NCBI GenBank assembly: GCA_965226755.1
Contig: CBDDDT010000004.1
Span: forward strand, 248,001 to 312,000
Length of the DNA stretch: 64,000 nt
Source: Bog-113 sp965226755
GTDB taxonomy: Bacteria; Acidobacteriota; Terriglobia; Bryobacterales; Bryobacteraceae
Direction: 5' to 3'
Below, piece after piece: positions 1 to 8,055 of this stretch (position 1 is the first letter of the stretch; each line of letters begins with the position of its first letter). The notes below the pieces were generated by a model. It was not told the DNA's origin. It searched no databases and worked only from the letters and a program-made list of their open reading frames with translations. The position numbers and the translations under genes are program-made.

Positions 1-39
1 TCGTCACCGGGATAGCTACATGATCGATCGCGTCGAGCT

Positions 40-1029
40 TCATGTCCCCATTATCGACTGCGCGGCGGCGATGCCGGAGAGCGCGGCCCCTTCAATCCGC
101 GGACCCCCGAACGCGTCGCCGCAGAGCACGAGCGGTGCGGTTAGGTCCACGGCGAGGCAGCGTCGCGGGTGGGTTTCGATGGGCTGGGCATATCGCCAGC
201 GCTGGAAGGAAGCGCGGCGCAAGGGTCCGGTGAATTGGGCGACTTCCTTGACGATGCTTCCCCACGTCTCGATCTCATCGGCGTCGTAATTCCGCCGGCT
301 GAATTCGGGAGACGTGTGAATCGTGAGGGCCGGAGCATCGGGAGAGATGCCCTTCTGCTGATTGTCGGCGACAAACTGCAAGACGCCCCCATCGAACTGG
401 ATCGCGCCCGGCGCGGGTAAGCGCTGGTCGGAGGTTGGAAGAGCCATCCACGTAAGGCATGGCTGGTAGCGCAGAGACATAAGCTCGGCGTGGACCGCTT
501 GAGGCAATTCAACCCCGCCGAGATCGAGCAGGTCGAGGGACTGAGGCACCGGCGCGGTGAGAATCAGACCGTCCGCGCTGAGGCGTTCGCCGGAACCGAC
601 TAAGCGCACATGCCATTTTCCGTCGAGGCTGATCTCCGCAACCCGGGAAGTGAACTGGACTTCCAGGCCTGCGGCGAGGTGCTTGGGAACCGCCGTCATT
701 CCGCCCCGGATGAAAAAACGGGGATGCCCGTCCTGCATCGGCTCGCCGGGGCGCGGGAATCCGTCCGACCATTTGGACACGAGATGTGCATCCGACCACT
801 CCTTCATGAGGCGGGCGAACGCGGGCTCGCGGACGGTGATGAACTGTGCGCCGTGGTCGAAGATGGCGGAGTCGATTCGGCGCGTGGACATTCGGCCTCC
901 GACGCCGCGGCTTTTTTCGAGGATCGTGACACGGATTCCGGCGGCGGACAGGCGGCGGCCGGCGAGCAGACCGGAGACGCCAGCGCCGACGATGATGCAG
1001 CTCTCACCGGAGCGGAGGGTTCCTGGCAC
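40..1029 (-). CDS. Renalase-like FAD-dependent NAD(P)-binding oxidoreductase
   Basis: A 329-residue flavoprotein of the renalase/amine-oxidase fold. The N-terminal Rossmann motif IVGAGVSGLLAGRRLS is followed by the acidic strand end ILEKSRGVGGRMSTRR typical of FAD binding, and the C-terminal end CGDAFGGPRIEGAALSG is the second FAD-contact segment of the family. No signal peptide, so probably cytosolic; the substrate cannot be told from sequence. The frame is open up to an ATG at 1086, but that would overlap the upstream SDR by 58 nt. I prefer the GTG at 1029, which overlaps the SDR stop as TAGTG, a usual coupling arrangement. Forms a two-gene unit with the SDR at 1029-1766. Confidence 0.85.
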   Translation of the reverse strand: MPGTLRSGESCIIVGAGVSGLLAGRRLSAAGIRVTILEKSRGVGGRMSTRRIDSAIFDHGAQFITVREPAFARLMKEWSDAHLVSKWSDGFPRPGEPMQDGHPRFFIRGGMTAVPKHLAAGLEVQFTSRVAEISLDGKWHVRLVGSGERLSADGLILTAPVPQSLDLLDLGGVELPQAVHAELMSLRYQPCLTWMALPTSDQRLPAPGAIQFDGGVLQFVADNQQKGISPDAPALTIHTSPEFSRRNYDADEIETWGSIVKEVAQFTGPLRRASFQRWRYAQPIETHPRRCLAVDLTAPLVLCGDAFGGPRIEGAALSGIAAAQSIMGT

Positions 1030-1766
1030 TATGCCCGCACGCTTCCCAAGCCGCCGTCCACGCCCAGGGTCTGGCCCGTGATCCATGCTTGCGCCGGATC
1101 CAGAAACCAGGCGATCGCCGCCGCGACTTCTCCGGGTTCGCCGGCCCGACCCAGTGCATGCATGGAAACTGAGGCCTTCAGAGCGGCTTCATTGGAAGTG
1201 ATGCGGGCGGTCAGGGGCGTCTTGACCAGCCCGGGCGACACGCAATTCACGCGGATTCCATGCCGTCCGTAGGTGGCGGCAGCCGAAATGGTCAAGCCGG
1301 CGATTCCTGCCTTAGCGGCGGAAATGGCCTCATGGTTAGGTAATCCCAAGCGCGCGGCCGCCGAGGAGATCAGCACGATTGAGCCGCCGGTCTGGAGCAT
1401 CGCCCGGGTTCCCGCGCGCACCGTGTTGAACGCGGTGGTGAGATTAGCCGCCACTACCGCGGCCCATTCCGCGCCAGTGGTGAGATGGGCCGGCTTGAGG
1501 AGAAGCGAACCCGCGCAGTTCACGACGCCATCCAGCGTGCCGAAGCGCGTTAGTGCGTCGGCGAGGCAATCGTCCACCTGAGCCGTGTCGGTGGCGTCGA
1601 GGATCGACATCTCCGCCCCCAGTTCGCTGCCCAGGCAGGCAATCTTTTCGGCGGTTCTTCCGGCTATCAGGATGCGGGCTCCTTCGCGAACCAAGAGGCG
1701 GGAAAGCGCCGATCCGATGCCTCCCGCTGCTCCCAGCACCACGAAGGATTTTCCGTTTACACTCAT
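1029..1766 (-). CDS. Short-chain dehydrogenase/reductase (catalytic Tyr replaced)
   Basis: A 245-residue classical-length SDR. Visible are the cofactor glycine motif GAAGGIGS, the NCAG strand motif, the catalytic-serine strand SIVLISSAAA, and the family C-terminus WITGQTLGVDGG. The YxxxK active-site motif reads ISAAK (codon ATT for the first residue), so the proton-donating Tyr is Ile while the Lys is kept. Either the enzyme uses another acid, or it is a non-canonical or binding-only SDR. It is the first gene of a unit with the flavoprotein whose GTG overlaps its stop codon. The specific substrate is unknown. Confidence 0.9.
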   Translation of the reverse strand: MSVNGKSFVVLGAAGGIGSALSRLLVREGARILIAGRTAEKIACLGSELGAEMSILDATDTAQVDDCLADALTRFGTLDGVVNCAGSLLLKPAHLTTGAEWAAVVAANLTTAFNTVRAGTRAMLQTGGSIVLISSAAARLGLPNHEAISAAKAGIAGLTISAAATYGRHGIRVNCVSPGLVKTPLTARITSNEAALKASVSMHALGRAGEPGEVAAAIAWFLDPAQAWITGQTLGVDGGLGSVRA

Positions 1767-1855
1767 CTTTCGCGCCTTGTCCTCACCCGTTGGATGAGCA
1801 CGCCGGGAGCCGGGCGCTACAACTTTGGCCGCGTGCAGAGTTCGGTCCAGCCCGG

Positions 1856-1885
1856 TTGACGCGGGGAAAGGGGATTGGCTAACGT
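1856..1885 (+). promoter_or_regulatory. Candidate sigma-70 promoter of glnA
   Basis: TTGACG (1856-1861), an 18-nt spacer and TAACGT (1880-1885) lie 35 nt upstream of the glnA start. The SD GGGAGGCGG sits just before the ATG at 1921. The match to -35/-10 consensus is by eye only. Confidence 0.45.
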
Positions 1886-1920
1886 TGGAGATTCACTTCA
1901 GTGAAACCTTGGGAGGCGGA

Positions 1921-3330
1921 ATGAGTCCGACGGAAGTACTGAGTTTTGCCAAAGAGAATGGCGCCCGGCAGGTCGACGTGCGCTTCACCGACATACCCGG
2001 TCTGCAACATCACATTTCTTACCCGATCAGTGAACTGGACGAGGACTCGTTCGAGAATGGATTCGGTATCGACGGCTCAAGCATCCGGGGTTGGGCGGCT
2101 ATCAACGAAAGCGACATGCTTTTGATTCCGGACCCGAGCACCGCGGTCATGGATCCGTTCTATGAAGTGCCCACACTGGTGATGCTCGGGGACGTCAAGG
2201 ATCCCATCACGAAGCAAAACTATGAACGCGACCCGCGCTGGATCGCGCGCAAAGCCGAGTTGTTTTTGACAAATTCCGGAGCGGGGGACACGGCGTTCTT
2301 CGGGGCGGAAGCGGAGTTCTTCATCTTCGATAACGTGCGGTTCGATCAGAACGCGCATTCGGGCTTCTACTTTATTGACGCCGAGGAAGGACGATGGAAC
2401 TCGGGCCGGGAGCGCGATAATCTCGGCTACCGTCCGCGTTTCAAAGAAGGCTATTTCCCGGTGCCCCCAACCGATCACTACCAGGATCTGCGGGCCGAGA
2501 TGGTGGAGGTAATGGTGCGATGCGGACTGCACGTCGAGTGTCATCACCACGAAGTGGCCACGGCGGGACAGTGCGAGATCGATCAGCGTTTCAGCACCTT
2601 GCTCAAGTCGGCGGATAACATGATGCTGTATAAGTACATCGTCCGCAACACCGCCGCCCAGTATGGGAAGACAGTCACCTTCATGCCGAAGCCGCTGTTT
2701 GGCGATAACGGCAGCGGCATGCACGTTCACCAGAGCATCTGGAAGGGCGGCCAGCCATTGTTCGCGGGAGACGGATATGCGGGAATCAGCCAGATGGCGC
2801 TGCACTACATCGGCGGTCTTCTGAAACACGCCCGCGCGCTCTCGGCGATCATCGCGCCCACGACGAACAGCTATAAACGGCTGGTGCCGGGCTATGAGGC
2901 GCCCGTCAACCTCGCCTATTCGCGGCGCAACCGTTCCGCGGCATGCAGAATTCCGATGTACTCGGCAAGTCCGAAGGCGAAGCGCGTTGAGTTTCGTCCG
3001 CCGGATCCGGCTGCTAACCCCTATCTGGCGTTCGCGGCCATGCTGATGGCGGGTTTGGACGGCGTGATGAATAAGCTTGAGCCGGGCGAACCTCTCGATA
3101 AGGACATTTACGATCTATCTCCGGAGGAAATGAAGAACGTGCCCTCGATGCCGGGATCGCTCGAAGAGGCGCTCACCTGCCTCGAAGAGGATCACGAATT
3201 TCTTCTGAAGGGCGACGTCTTCACGGCGGAGTTGATCGAAACCTACATCGCGTACAAGCGCAAGAACGAGGCGGACGCGGTGAGGCTGCGGCCGCATCCG
3301 TACGAGTTCGCGATGTACTACGACATTTAA
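1921..3330 (+). CDS. glnA: Glutamine synthetase type I
   Basis: ATP-dependent ligation of ammonia to glutamate, the entry of ammonium into metabolism; forms a cytosolic dodecamer. 469 residues, the usual GSI length. The ATG at 1921 has the SD GGGAGGCGG; the frame is open further upstream but without homology or SD. Seen are the beta-Grasp start, the ATP-site segment HVHQSIWKGG, and the C-terminal EFRPPDPAANPYLAF. The adenylylation loop KDIYDLSPEE places Tyr at residue 397, the same position as the adenylylated Tyr of the E. coli enzyme, so this is the GlnE-regulatable GSI-beta type. No amtB, glnB or ntr genes adjoin it. It has its own putative promoter and a terminator. Confidence 0.97.
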   Translation: MSPTEVLSFAKENGARQVDVRFTDIPGLQHHISYPISELDEDSFENGFGIDGSSIRGWAAINESDMLLIPDPSTAVMDPFYEVPTLVMLGDVKDPITKQNYERDPRWIARKAELFLTNSGAGDTAFFGAEAEFFIFDNVRFDQNAHSGFYFIDAEEGRWNSGRERDNLGYRPRFKEGYFPVPPTDHYQDLRAEMVEVMVRCGLHVECHHHEVATAGQCEIDQRFSTLLKSADNMMLYKYIVRNTAAQYGKTVTFMPKPLFGDNGSGMHVHQSIWKGGQPLFAGDGYAGISQMALHYIGGLLKHARALSAIIAPTTNSYKRLVPGYEAPVNLAYSRRNRSAACRIPMYSASPKAKRVEFRPPDPAANPYLAFAAMLMAGLDGVMNKLEPGEPLDKDIYDLSPEEMKNVPSMPGSLEEALTCLEEDHEFLLKGDVFTAELIETYIAYKRKNEADAVRLRPHPYEFAMYYDI

Positions 3331-3338
3331 CAAACTTC

Positions 3339-3378
3339 GCGGAACGCCGGTTAATCGCCGGCTTTCCGCATTTCTTTT
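3339..3378 (+). terminator. Rho-independent terminator after glnA
   Basis: Inverted repeat GCGGAA-c-GCCGG, loop TTAATCG, CCGGC-t-TTCCGC with one mismatch, followed by ATTTCTTTT. It begins 8 nt after the glnA stop codon. Confidence 0.75.
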
Positions 3379-3469
3379 GGCTCCGAATTAAAACTAACCA
3401 TCGTCTATTTCCCATTAATTCGGCTTGCATTATTCTCCAGGCCCGCATAGGCTGGGTGCGGAGAACGCA

Positions 3470-6340
3470 ATGCCCGGACTAAATAACCCTCGATTTCTAT
3501 TCATTTTCTGTTTCCTGGCCAGCGCCATCCCGGCATTTGGCGCAGGCCCGTTCGGAGTTAACGGCGACTGGGATTTCGTAAACCTCACCAACCAGATCAC
3601 CGGCTGGTCGCCGCCCGCGGGCGGGAGCGTCGCCCCGCCTCTCGACGTGAACGGCTGGCCGATGGGCGACGTCTCCGCCGTCATGTTCGACCAGCGCCGG
3701 AACATGCCTTGGCGCGGGCCGGATTCAGCGGCCGTCGATGAAAACCTTAGCGGCACATACCTGCTCTCATTGACTGGGCAGGCCGTTATCTCCGGAACCA
3801 CCGAAACCGGGACTGGAGTCACTGTCCAGCACCAGCAATACAATGCCGCCACCAACACGACCACCGCTCAAATCGTGTACGCCCCGTTCCACTGGCTGAT
3901 GCAGCTTAATTTCGCGAGCACCCAGCGCAACCCTGGCGATCTTCCGGGGACCGGTCTCACGAATCTGGCAGTGCTGCGCCCCGGATATTCGGCCGGAACC
4001 ACCCAGGTCTTCACCAACGGGACACTGCAGGCCTACGCGAATCACTTCGCATGCAATCGATTTCTAGGCCCCGACGCCACCAACAACTATCAGAATTTCT
4101 ATGGAACAACTCTGATCACCACCACCTGGGACACGCGCGTGCAGGTGACCGACGCATATCAGGGCGGCCTGCCGCCCAGTCAGACGAACGGCAACCAGGC
4201 ATGGGGCGACGCCTGGGAGTACATGATCCTGCTAGCCAACCAGACGAACACGGATATGTGGATCAACATTCCAGCCTCCGCGGACGACGATTACGTCACG
4301 CAACTCGCCACCCTGATCCGCGGTGGCGATCAGTACACGTCTGGTCTCAATCCAGGACTCCACGTTTACGTGGAATATAGCAACGAAGTCTGGAACTTCG
4401 GCTTCCAGCAGGCGACTTACAACCAGATTCAAGCCCAGGACGAAGGGATCACAAACGATGAACGATACGTTCAGCGCACAATCCAAATCGCGCAGCTCTT
4501 TCAGGGCGTATTCGGCCCAACATCGTTGAACAGCGTGATCCGGCCCGTGGCGCTCTGGCAATACACCACCGAACTTACGTTCTTCAACACTTTGGCGTGG
4601 GCGGAGCAGGCCTTCGGCGCCCCGGTGAAGACGTTTCTCTGGGGAATTGGCGAAGCGCCTTACTATAACGCGACCGACGTTTCCAGCGTGGACAACATCT
4701 TCAACACGCTCTGGACGGGGAGCGACGCCACGCGTCTTGATTTCATCGGCTGGCAGGCGATCGCAACTTACTATGGCATTCATGAGGTTGGGTACGAAAG
4801 CGGTCCCAGTTTAGGACCGAACTTCGGATCGCCGGCCACGCACAGCTCCAAAATGATTGCGAGCGAGGTCCATCATTTTCTTAGCAACTGGTTCGCGACT
4901 GGGGGCGACCTGGTCAACTTCTTCGCACTCCGCGGAGCTGTAAGCCAATACGGCGACTGGCTGCTGGTGGAAGACTACGAGGACCTCAACACGCCCAAGA
5001 TGCAGGGCGCGCAGAAGATACTGGCGGCGCGCCAGCCTGTGATCACCGCCGGATATGTGCTGCCGTGGATCGCCGGCGCGAGCGCGTCCATCGATCCCAG
5101 CCAGGGCGTTCCGAATCCCTTTAGCCCGCAGAGCGTTCCCGGCTCGGGATTGTCTCTCTCCGCGAACGGCGCGGTCCGCGCATACTTGTTGCGGGCGCCC
5201 GGCGCGGGCACTTACTCGATCTCTCTATACGGATACGCCCAGGCAGGCGCGCAAGTGCAAATCAACGTGGATGACGCGAATCTCGGCATCGTGTCGCTGC
5301 CGGCATCTGCCGGCGCGTCAACGCCGGTGAACGCCACCCTGACGCCGGGTTTCCATACGCTGCTATTAATCGGAACGGGGCCGGGCACGACGACTCTGCC
5401 TCCGCAGACCGGCAATGTCTCCGTGAGCCTTGTTTCGGGGACCGTCAGAGGCGTCGTCCCTTCCGCTCCCATGAACCTGACAGCCACGGTGAATAGCGGA
5501 ACCGCGATTCTGACCTGGGCGCCGCAAAGCACCGCATCCGGCTACGACGTCGAACGAAGCTTATCGAGCGGCGGTCCGTACACGGTAGTCGGCAACGCCG
5601 CGGTCGGCACATTCGCCGACACAACCGTCACCAACGGCGTCACTTACTATTACGTGGTTCTCGCGGTCAACGCGATCGGAAGCGGGGCGCCGTCTCCCCA
5701 GATTGCGGTCACTCCGACGCCGGCGTCACCGCCTGCCGCGCCCGCGATCCTGAATGCAAGATCCGCGGGCGGCGACGCCACGCCCTTTTATCCGGGAGGC
5801 GTCGCCCTCCTGACATGGCATGCCGTCCCGGATGCGGTGACTTACAACATCATGCGAAGCACGACCGCCGGCGGCCCCTATACGCTGGTGGTCAGCCAGA
5901 TCGCCACATCTTACGCCGACCAGGAGCTGGTGAACGGGACAGCTTACTACTACGTGGTGACTGCCGTAAATTCATTCGGCCAAAGCGCCAATTCTCCGCA
6001 AGCCGCCGTTACGCCTGCAGAGGCTCTGCCCGCCGCTCCAACCGGCCTGACGTCCCAGATCGGATCGGCTGTCTTGTTGCGCTGGAATCCGACCCCGGGG
6101 ACGATCCCGGAATTTGAAACCGCCTTCAATGTAAAGCGCGCAACGCAATCCGGAGGACCTTATACGACGGTAGCCAGTCTGAATACGTTCAGCGTCGACG
6201 ACATCACCGTGCAGCCCTCGACAACCTATTACTATGTGATTTCCCAGCTCAATACGGTCGGCGAAGGACCCAACTCGGCGGAACTCAAGGTCGCGGTCCC
6301 GGCGCTGGCGGTTGACGACGCTTCAACCGGGGAGGAGTAG
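3470..6340 (+). CDS. Secreted glycoside-hydrolase-like protein with three C-terminal fibronectin type III domains
   Basis: 956 residues from the ATG at 3470 (SD GGAG shortly upstream), which gives a clean signal peptide ending near AIPAFGA. Residues about 20-560 form a probable TIM-barrel-like region with HVYVEYSNEVWN at 298-309; the N-E pair at 305-306 resembles the acid/base Asn-Glu of clan GH-A glycosidases, but no family can be assigned. After a beta-rich linker (about 570-660) come three Fn3 repeats starting near 665, 755 and 852, each with the YYYVV/YYYVI strand. Likely exported to the periplasm or surface and polysaccharide-related; this is inference. Stands alone between glnA and nadE. 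Confidence 0.75.
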   Translation: MPGLNNPRFLFIFCFLASAIPAFGAGPFGVNGDWDFVNLTNQITGWSPPAGGSVAPPLDVNGWPMGDVSAVMFDQRRNMPWRGPDSAAVDENLSGTYLLSLTGQAVISGTTETGTGVTVQHQQYNAATNTTTAQIVYAPFHWLMQLNFASTQRNPGDLPGTGLTNLAVLRPGYSAGTTQVFTNGTLQAYANHFACNRFLGPDATNNYQNFYGTTLITTTWDTRVQVTDAYQGGLPPSQTNGNQAWGDAWEYMILLANQTNTDMWINIPASADDDYVTQLATLIRGGDQYTSGLNPGLHVYVEYSNEVWNFGFQQATYNQIQAQDEGITNDERYVQRTIQIAQLFQGVFGPTSLNSVIRPVALWQYTTELTFFNTLAWAEQAFGAPVKTFLWGIGEAPYYNATDVSSVDNIFNTLWTGSDATRLDFIGWQAIATYYGIHEVGYESGPSLGPNFGSPATHSSKMIASEVHHFLSNWFATGGDLVNFFALRGAVSQYGDWLLVEDYEDLNTPKMQGAQKILAARQPVITAGYVLPWIAGASASIDPSQGVPNPFSPQSVPGSGLSLSANGAVRAYLLRAPGAGTYSISLYGYAQAGAQVQINVDDANLGIVSLPASAGASTPVNATLTPGFHTLLLIGTGPGTTTLPPQTGNVSVSLVSGTVRGVVPSAPMNLTATVNSGTAILTWAPQSTASGYDVERSLSSGGPYTVVGNAAVGTFADTTVTNGVTYYYVVLAVNAIGSGAPSPQIAVTPTPASPPAAPAILNARSAGGDATPFYPGGVALLTWHAVPDAVTYNIMRSTTAGGPYTLVVSQIATSYADQELVNGTAYYYVVTAVNSFGQSANSPQAAVTPAEALPAAPTGLTSQIGSAVLLRWNPTPGTIPEFETAFNVKRATQSGGPYTTVASLNTFSVDDITVQPSTTYYYVISQLNTVGEGPNSAELKVAVPALAVDDASTGEE

Positions 6341-6379
6341 ACGTGTCCGAACTTCACTCCCGTTAAACTGGAGTCTCGG

Positions 6380-8029
6380 ATGAAAATCGCGCTCGGGCAG
6401 ACCAACCCCACGATTGGCGACCTCACCGGCAACGTCGCTCGGATGGTGGAATTCACCGTTGAAGCGGCCGCCGCCGGCGCTGATCTCATCGTCTTCCCCG
6501 AGCTTTCCGTCACGGGCTACCCGCCGCGCGATCTCATCGAGAAGCCCAGTTTCGTGCGGCGCTCCGAAGAAGCTCTCGAGTCGCTCGCCAGCCAGACCGC
6601 GCACCTGGAGATCGGAATCGTCGCCGGCTACGTCGGAGCTTCTCAAAGCAGCACCGGCAAGACCGCCGCGAATCGCGCCGCTCTGCTCCAATCCGGCCAG
6701 GTTCTCTTTCGGCAGACCAAGACCCTGCTGCCCACCTACGACGTTTTCGATGAAGCCCGCTACTTCATCCCCGGCGATAGGCGCGAGTTGTTCACCTTTC
6801 GCGGTCGCAAGATGGCGCTCGCCATCTGCGAAGACGCCTGGAACGACAAGCAGTTCTGGGAGCGTCGCCTCTACCCGGTCGATCCCATTGAGGAGATGGC
6901 CCAGATGGGCGCCGGCCTTCTTATTGTGATTAACGCGTCGCCCTATTCCATGGGGAAGCGCGCCCTCCGCCGCGACATGTTCGCCTCCGCGGCGCGGAAT
7001 TACGGCATTCCGCTCGTGATGGTGAACCAGGCCGGAGGAAACGATCAGATCCTGTTCGATGGTTCCAGTTTCGCCCTGAACTCCGCGGGCGGCGTCATCG
7101 CCAGTGCGCGCTCTTTCACCGAAGATCTCGTTTACGCCGACATCGGCGCCGGTCAGGGCGAATTACACGCCGACTTTCCCGATGAGTGCGAGGCGGCTTT
7201 CGAGGCCCTCGTCATGGGGACACGCGATTATCTGCGAAAGTGCGGCTTCACCCAAGTCCTCATTGGCCTTAGCGGCGGAATCGACTCTTCTTTGACCGCC
7301 GTCATCGCCGTCGAAGCGGTCGGCCGCGAAAACGTCATCGGCGTCGGCATGCCCGGCCCGTATTCCTCGGATCATAGCGTCGCGGACGCGCGCGCCCTTG
7401 CCCAAAACCTCGGCATCCGTTTTGAACTGATCTCCATTTCTCCTGTTTACGATCAGTTTCGCAGCGTTCTGGCAGGGCCGTTTGCGGGGCTGCCGGAGGA
7501 CGTCACCGAGGAAAATCTGCAATCCCGACTGCGCGGCGTCACTCTCATGGCCCTTTCAAATAAATTGGGCGCGCTCGTCCTCACCACGGGGAACAAGAGC
7601 GAACTGGCCGTGGGTTACTGCACCCTCTATGGCGATATGTGCGGGGGCTTGGCCGTGATCAGCGATGTTCCCAAGACGCTGGTTTATACTCTCAGCCGAG
7701 TGGCCAACCGGCGATGGCGCGACGCCATCCCCGAATCCGTCTTCATCAAGCCGCCTTCCGCGGAACTCCGGCCGGACCAGAAGGATTCCGATTCGCTCCC
7801 GGACTACGACACGCTGGACGCCATCCTGCGCGGCTACGTCGAAGAAATGCTGACTCCGGAGGAGATTGCCGCCACTCTGCATGTCTCGCCCTGCGTCGTG
7901 TCCGATGTCGCCCGGAGAGTGGATCGCAACGAATACAAACGCCAGCAGGCCGCTCCCGGGTTGAAAGTTACAACCAAAGCGTTTGGCGTCGGTCGCCGCT
8001 TTCCCATCGCCCAGCGCTATAGCGAATAA
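6380..8029 (+). CDS. nadE: Glutamine-dependent NAD+ synthetase
   Basis: Amidates nicotinic acid adenine dinucleotide to NAD+, the last step of NAD synthesis. 549 residues in two domains. The N-terminal nitrilase-type glutaminase (1 to about 260) keeps the Glu-Lys-Cys triad: E41 in FPELSVTGYP, K114 in KTLLPTYD and C150 in LAICEDAWND. The C-terminal NAD synthetase domain has the PP-loop SGGIDSS near 295 and the GNKSELAVGY segment. ATG start preceded by GGAG. The stop overlaps the ATG at 8029 of the next open frame (TAATG), but the next gene probably starts at 8056. Confidence 0.96.
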   Translation: MKIALGQTNPTIGDLTGNVARMVEFTVEAAAAGADLIVFPELSVTGYPPRDLIEKPSFVRRSEEALESLASQTAHLEIGIVAGYVGASQSSTGKTAANRAALLQSGQVLFRQTKTLLPTYDVFDEARYFIPGDRRELFTFRGRKMALAICEDAWNDKQFWERRLYPVDPIEEMAQMGAGLLIVINASPYSMGKRALRRDMFASAARNYGIPLVMVNQAGGNDQILFDGSSFALNSAGGVIASARSFTEDLVYADIGAGQGELHADFPDECEAAFEALVMGTRDYLRKCGFTQVLIGLSGGIDSSLTAVIAVEAVGRENVIGVGMPGPYSSDHSVADARALAQNLGIRFELISISPVYDQFRSVLAGPFAGLPEDVTEENLQSRLRGVTLMALSNKLGALVLTTGNKSELAVGYCTLYGDMCGGLAVISDVPKTLVYTLSRVANRRWRDAIPESVFIKPPSAELRPDQKDSDSLPDYDTLDAILRGYVEEMLTPEEIAATLHVSPCVVSDVARRVDRNEYKRQQAAPGLKVTTKAFGVGRRFPIAQRYSE

Positions 8030-8055
8030 TGTTGGGACCATCAGGTGAAATCCAT

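Noticed and set aside
2077..2829. 250-codon open frame on the minus strand
   Set aside because: Lies inside glnA on the opposite strand; glnA is unambiguous.
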